The notes under the pieces were generated by a model. The model saw only the letters and a list, made by a program, of their open reading frames with translations, made no database searches and was not told where the DNA came from. Positions 63,410-64,000 of a DNA stretch of 64,000 nt are shown here, piece after piece. Source of the stretch: Domibacillus antri (GTDB taxonomy: Bacteria; Bacillota; Bacilli; Bacillales; Domibacillaceae); NCBI RefSeq assembly GCF_001936625.1, contig NZ_MSDU01000008.1, forward strand, positions 124,001-188,000. Reading direction: 5' to 3'. The translations under genes and the position numbers were made by a program. How positions within the stretch are numbered: position 1 is the first letter of the stretch; each line of letters begins with the position of its first letter.

Positions 63410-64000
63410 TTATGATCGGGCGCGGGAAATGGCTTCCTGTGCAAGCGTCCGATAAGCAATGTCATCCATCGGCGGGTTATGCAACCCGGCTCTGACGTTT
63501 TGCCAGTATCGGTGAAGCGGGTTTTTCTCAGACAAACTACGGGCTCCGACAATGCGCATGGCCATGTCCGTTACCTCTATTGCCGTATTTGTGACAAAAG
63601 ATTTGGCTGCAGCCATTTGCGGCTTGATCGGCTCGCTTGGCGCATGGTCATACAACTCAGCCGTCCGGTATAAAAACTGCTGAGCAGCCATTAATTTCAT
63701 ATCCATTTCACCAATCAGCTGTTCTGTGACAGGTAATGTACCGATCGGCTGATCAAGTGAAGCCGGGGTATAATGAGCCGCAAACTGGACCGCAAAATCC
63801 CTGGCGGCGCCGGCAATCCCGATGTAGCATGCAGGGATATGTAAAAGCCAGCCTTTCCGGCGAGATTTACTGTCATCATCGAGCTGCTCGACAACATAAT
63901 GTGCTGGTATCCGGACATTTTCAAGAATTAAGTCATGACTTGCTGTACCGCGCATGGCGACGCTGTCCCACGTTTCCCGAATGGATACGCCATCATTGGA
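63410..64000 (-). CDS. Acyl-CoA dehydrogenase-like flavoprotein, partial (5' end beyond window)
   Basis: The last 196 codons of a protein of the acyl-CoA dehydrogenase superfamily. The frame is open to the window edge; visible are a middle-domain end (ETWDSVAMRGTASHDLILENV) and the C-terminal helical bundle with IGIAGAARDF, MDMKLMAAQQFLYRTAELYD and VGARSLSEKNPLHRYWQNVR. The bundle resembles YdbM-type and flavin-dependent monooxygenase (DszC-like) members, so the exact reaction is uncertain. In B. subtilis efp lies upstream of spoIIIA; here this gene does. Confidence 0.82.
   Translation of the reverse strand, partial: SNDGVSIRETWDSVAMRGTASHDLILENVRIPAHYVVEQLDDDSKSRRKGWLLHIPACYIGIAGAARDFAVQFAAHYTPASLDQPIGTLPVTEQLIGEMDMKLMAAQQFLYRTAELYDHAPSEPIKPQMAAAKSFVTNTAIEVTDMAMRIVGARSLSEKNPLHRYWQNVRAGLHNPPMDDIAYRTLAQEAISRARS

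Noticed and set aside
64-64000. Search for tRNA, rRNA, riboswitch, CRISPR and mobile elements
   Set aside because: No cloverleaf, rRNA segment, repeated spacer array, transposase or attachment-site duplication was noticed; intergenic gaps are short and mostly explained by promoters and terminators.

Overview
The window is a chromosomal core region of an endospore-forming Firmicute of the family Bacillaceae. Nearly every gene has a recognisable Bacillus subtilis counterpart, in an order close to the B. subtilis resD-to-spoIIIA region, with strong AGGAGG-type ribosome sites, many TTG and GTG starts, and sporulation loci spo0A, spoIIA-sigF, spoVA, spoIIM, spoIVB, spmAB, dacB and spoIIIA. It is not B. 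subtilis itself: it carries methylmalonyl-CoA mutase genes and lacks several genes found between these markers there. I cannot assign a genus from sequence reading alone. No tRNA, rRNA, IS element, prophage or CRISPR array was seen, and no gene-free stretch exceeds 300 bases.

Layout. 1-4821 (minus): rluB and the res cluster (ResA, ResB, ResC for cytochrome c maturation, then the regulator ResD, cut by the window edge). 4915-8419 (minus): scpA-scpB condensin genes, then dacB-spmA-spmB for spore cortex and dehydration. 8566-9625: ypuF, ribT without a rib operon, and a 28-residue membrane microprotein. 9640-15089 (minus): spoIIAA-spoIIAB-sigF-spoVAA-spoVAB-spoVAF and lysA; spoVAC, D, Eb and Ea are absent from between spoVAB and spoVAF. 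15213-18524 (minus): nucleoside salvage deoB-pupG-pdp. 18674-21371 (minus): nudF, spoIIM, fur, xerD. 21437-28587 (mixed): two yqk genes, yqjQ-yqjP, proI, rnz, zwf.

28781-44475 is largely a catabolic block: a peptidase, a propionyl-CoA carboxylase beta subunit, methylmalonyl-CoA epimerase, brxB, meaB-mutB-mutA, and the branched-chain 2-oxoacid dehydrogenase operon lpdV-bkdAA-bkdAB-bkdB. Together these can take valine and isoleucine skeletons through propionyl-CoA and methylmalonyl-CoA to succinyl-CoA. A full-consensus cre site precedes mutA. 44650-58361 (mostly minus): yqzF, spo0A, spoIVB, recN, ahrC, yqxC, dxs, ispA, xseB, xseA, folD, nusB, yqhY, accC, accB. 58516-63246 (minus): the complete eight-gene spoIIIA operon. 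63410-64000: part of an acyl-CoA dehydrogenase-like gene.

The most unusual observation is regulatory. Four sporulation genes that directly follow other genes without a terminator (dacB, spoVAA, spoIIM, spoIVB) each have a ribosome site complementary to a segment lying inside or next to their own predicted forespore or mother-cell promoter. The blocking hairpin would therefore form only in read-through mRNA. Sporulation units preceded by terminators (spoIIA, spo0A, spoIIIA) lack a clear version. Other notable points are a candidate small RNA with C-rich motifs at 33779-33926, spoIIIAD with no standard start codon, SpoIIIAE without a signal peptide, and a palindromic operator at the deoB promoter.
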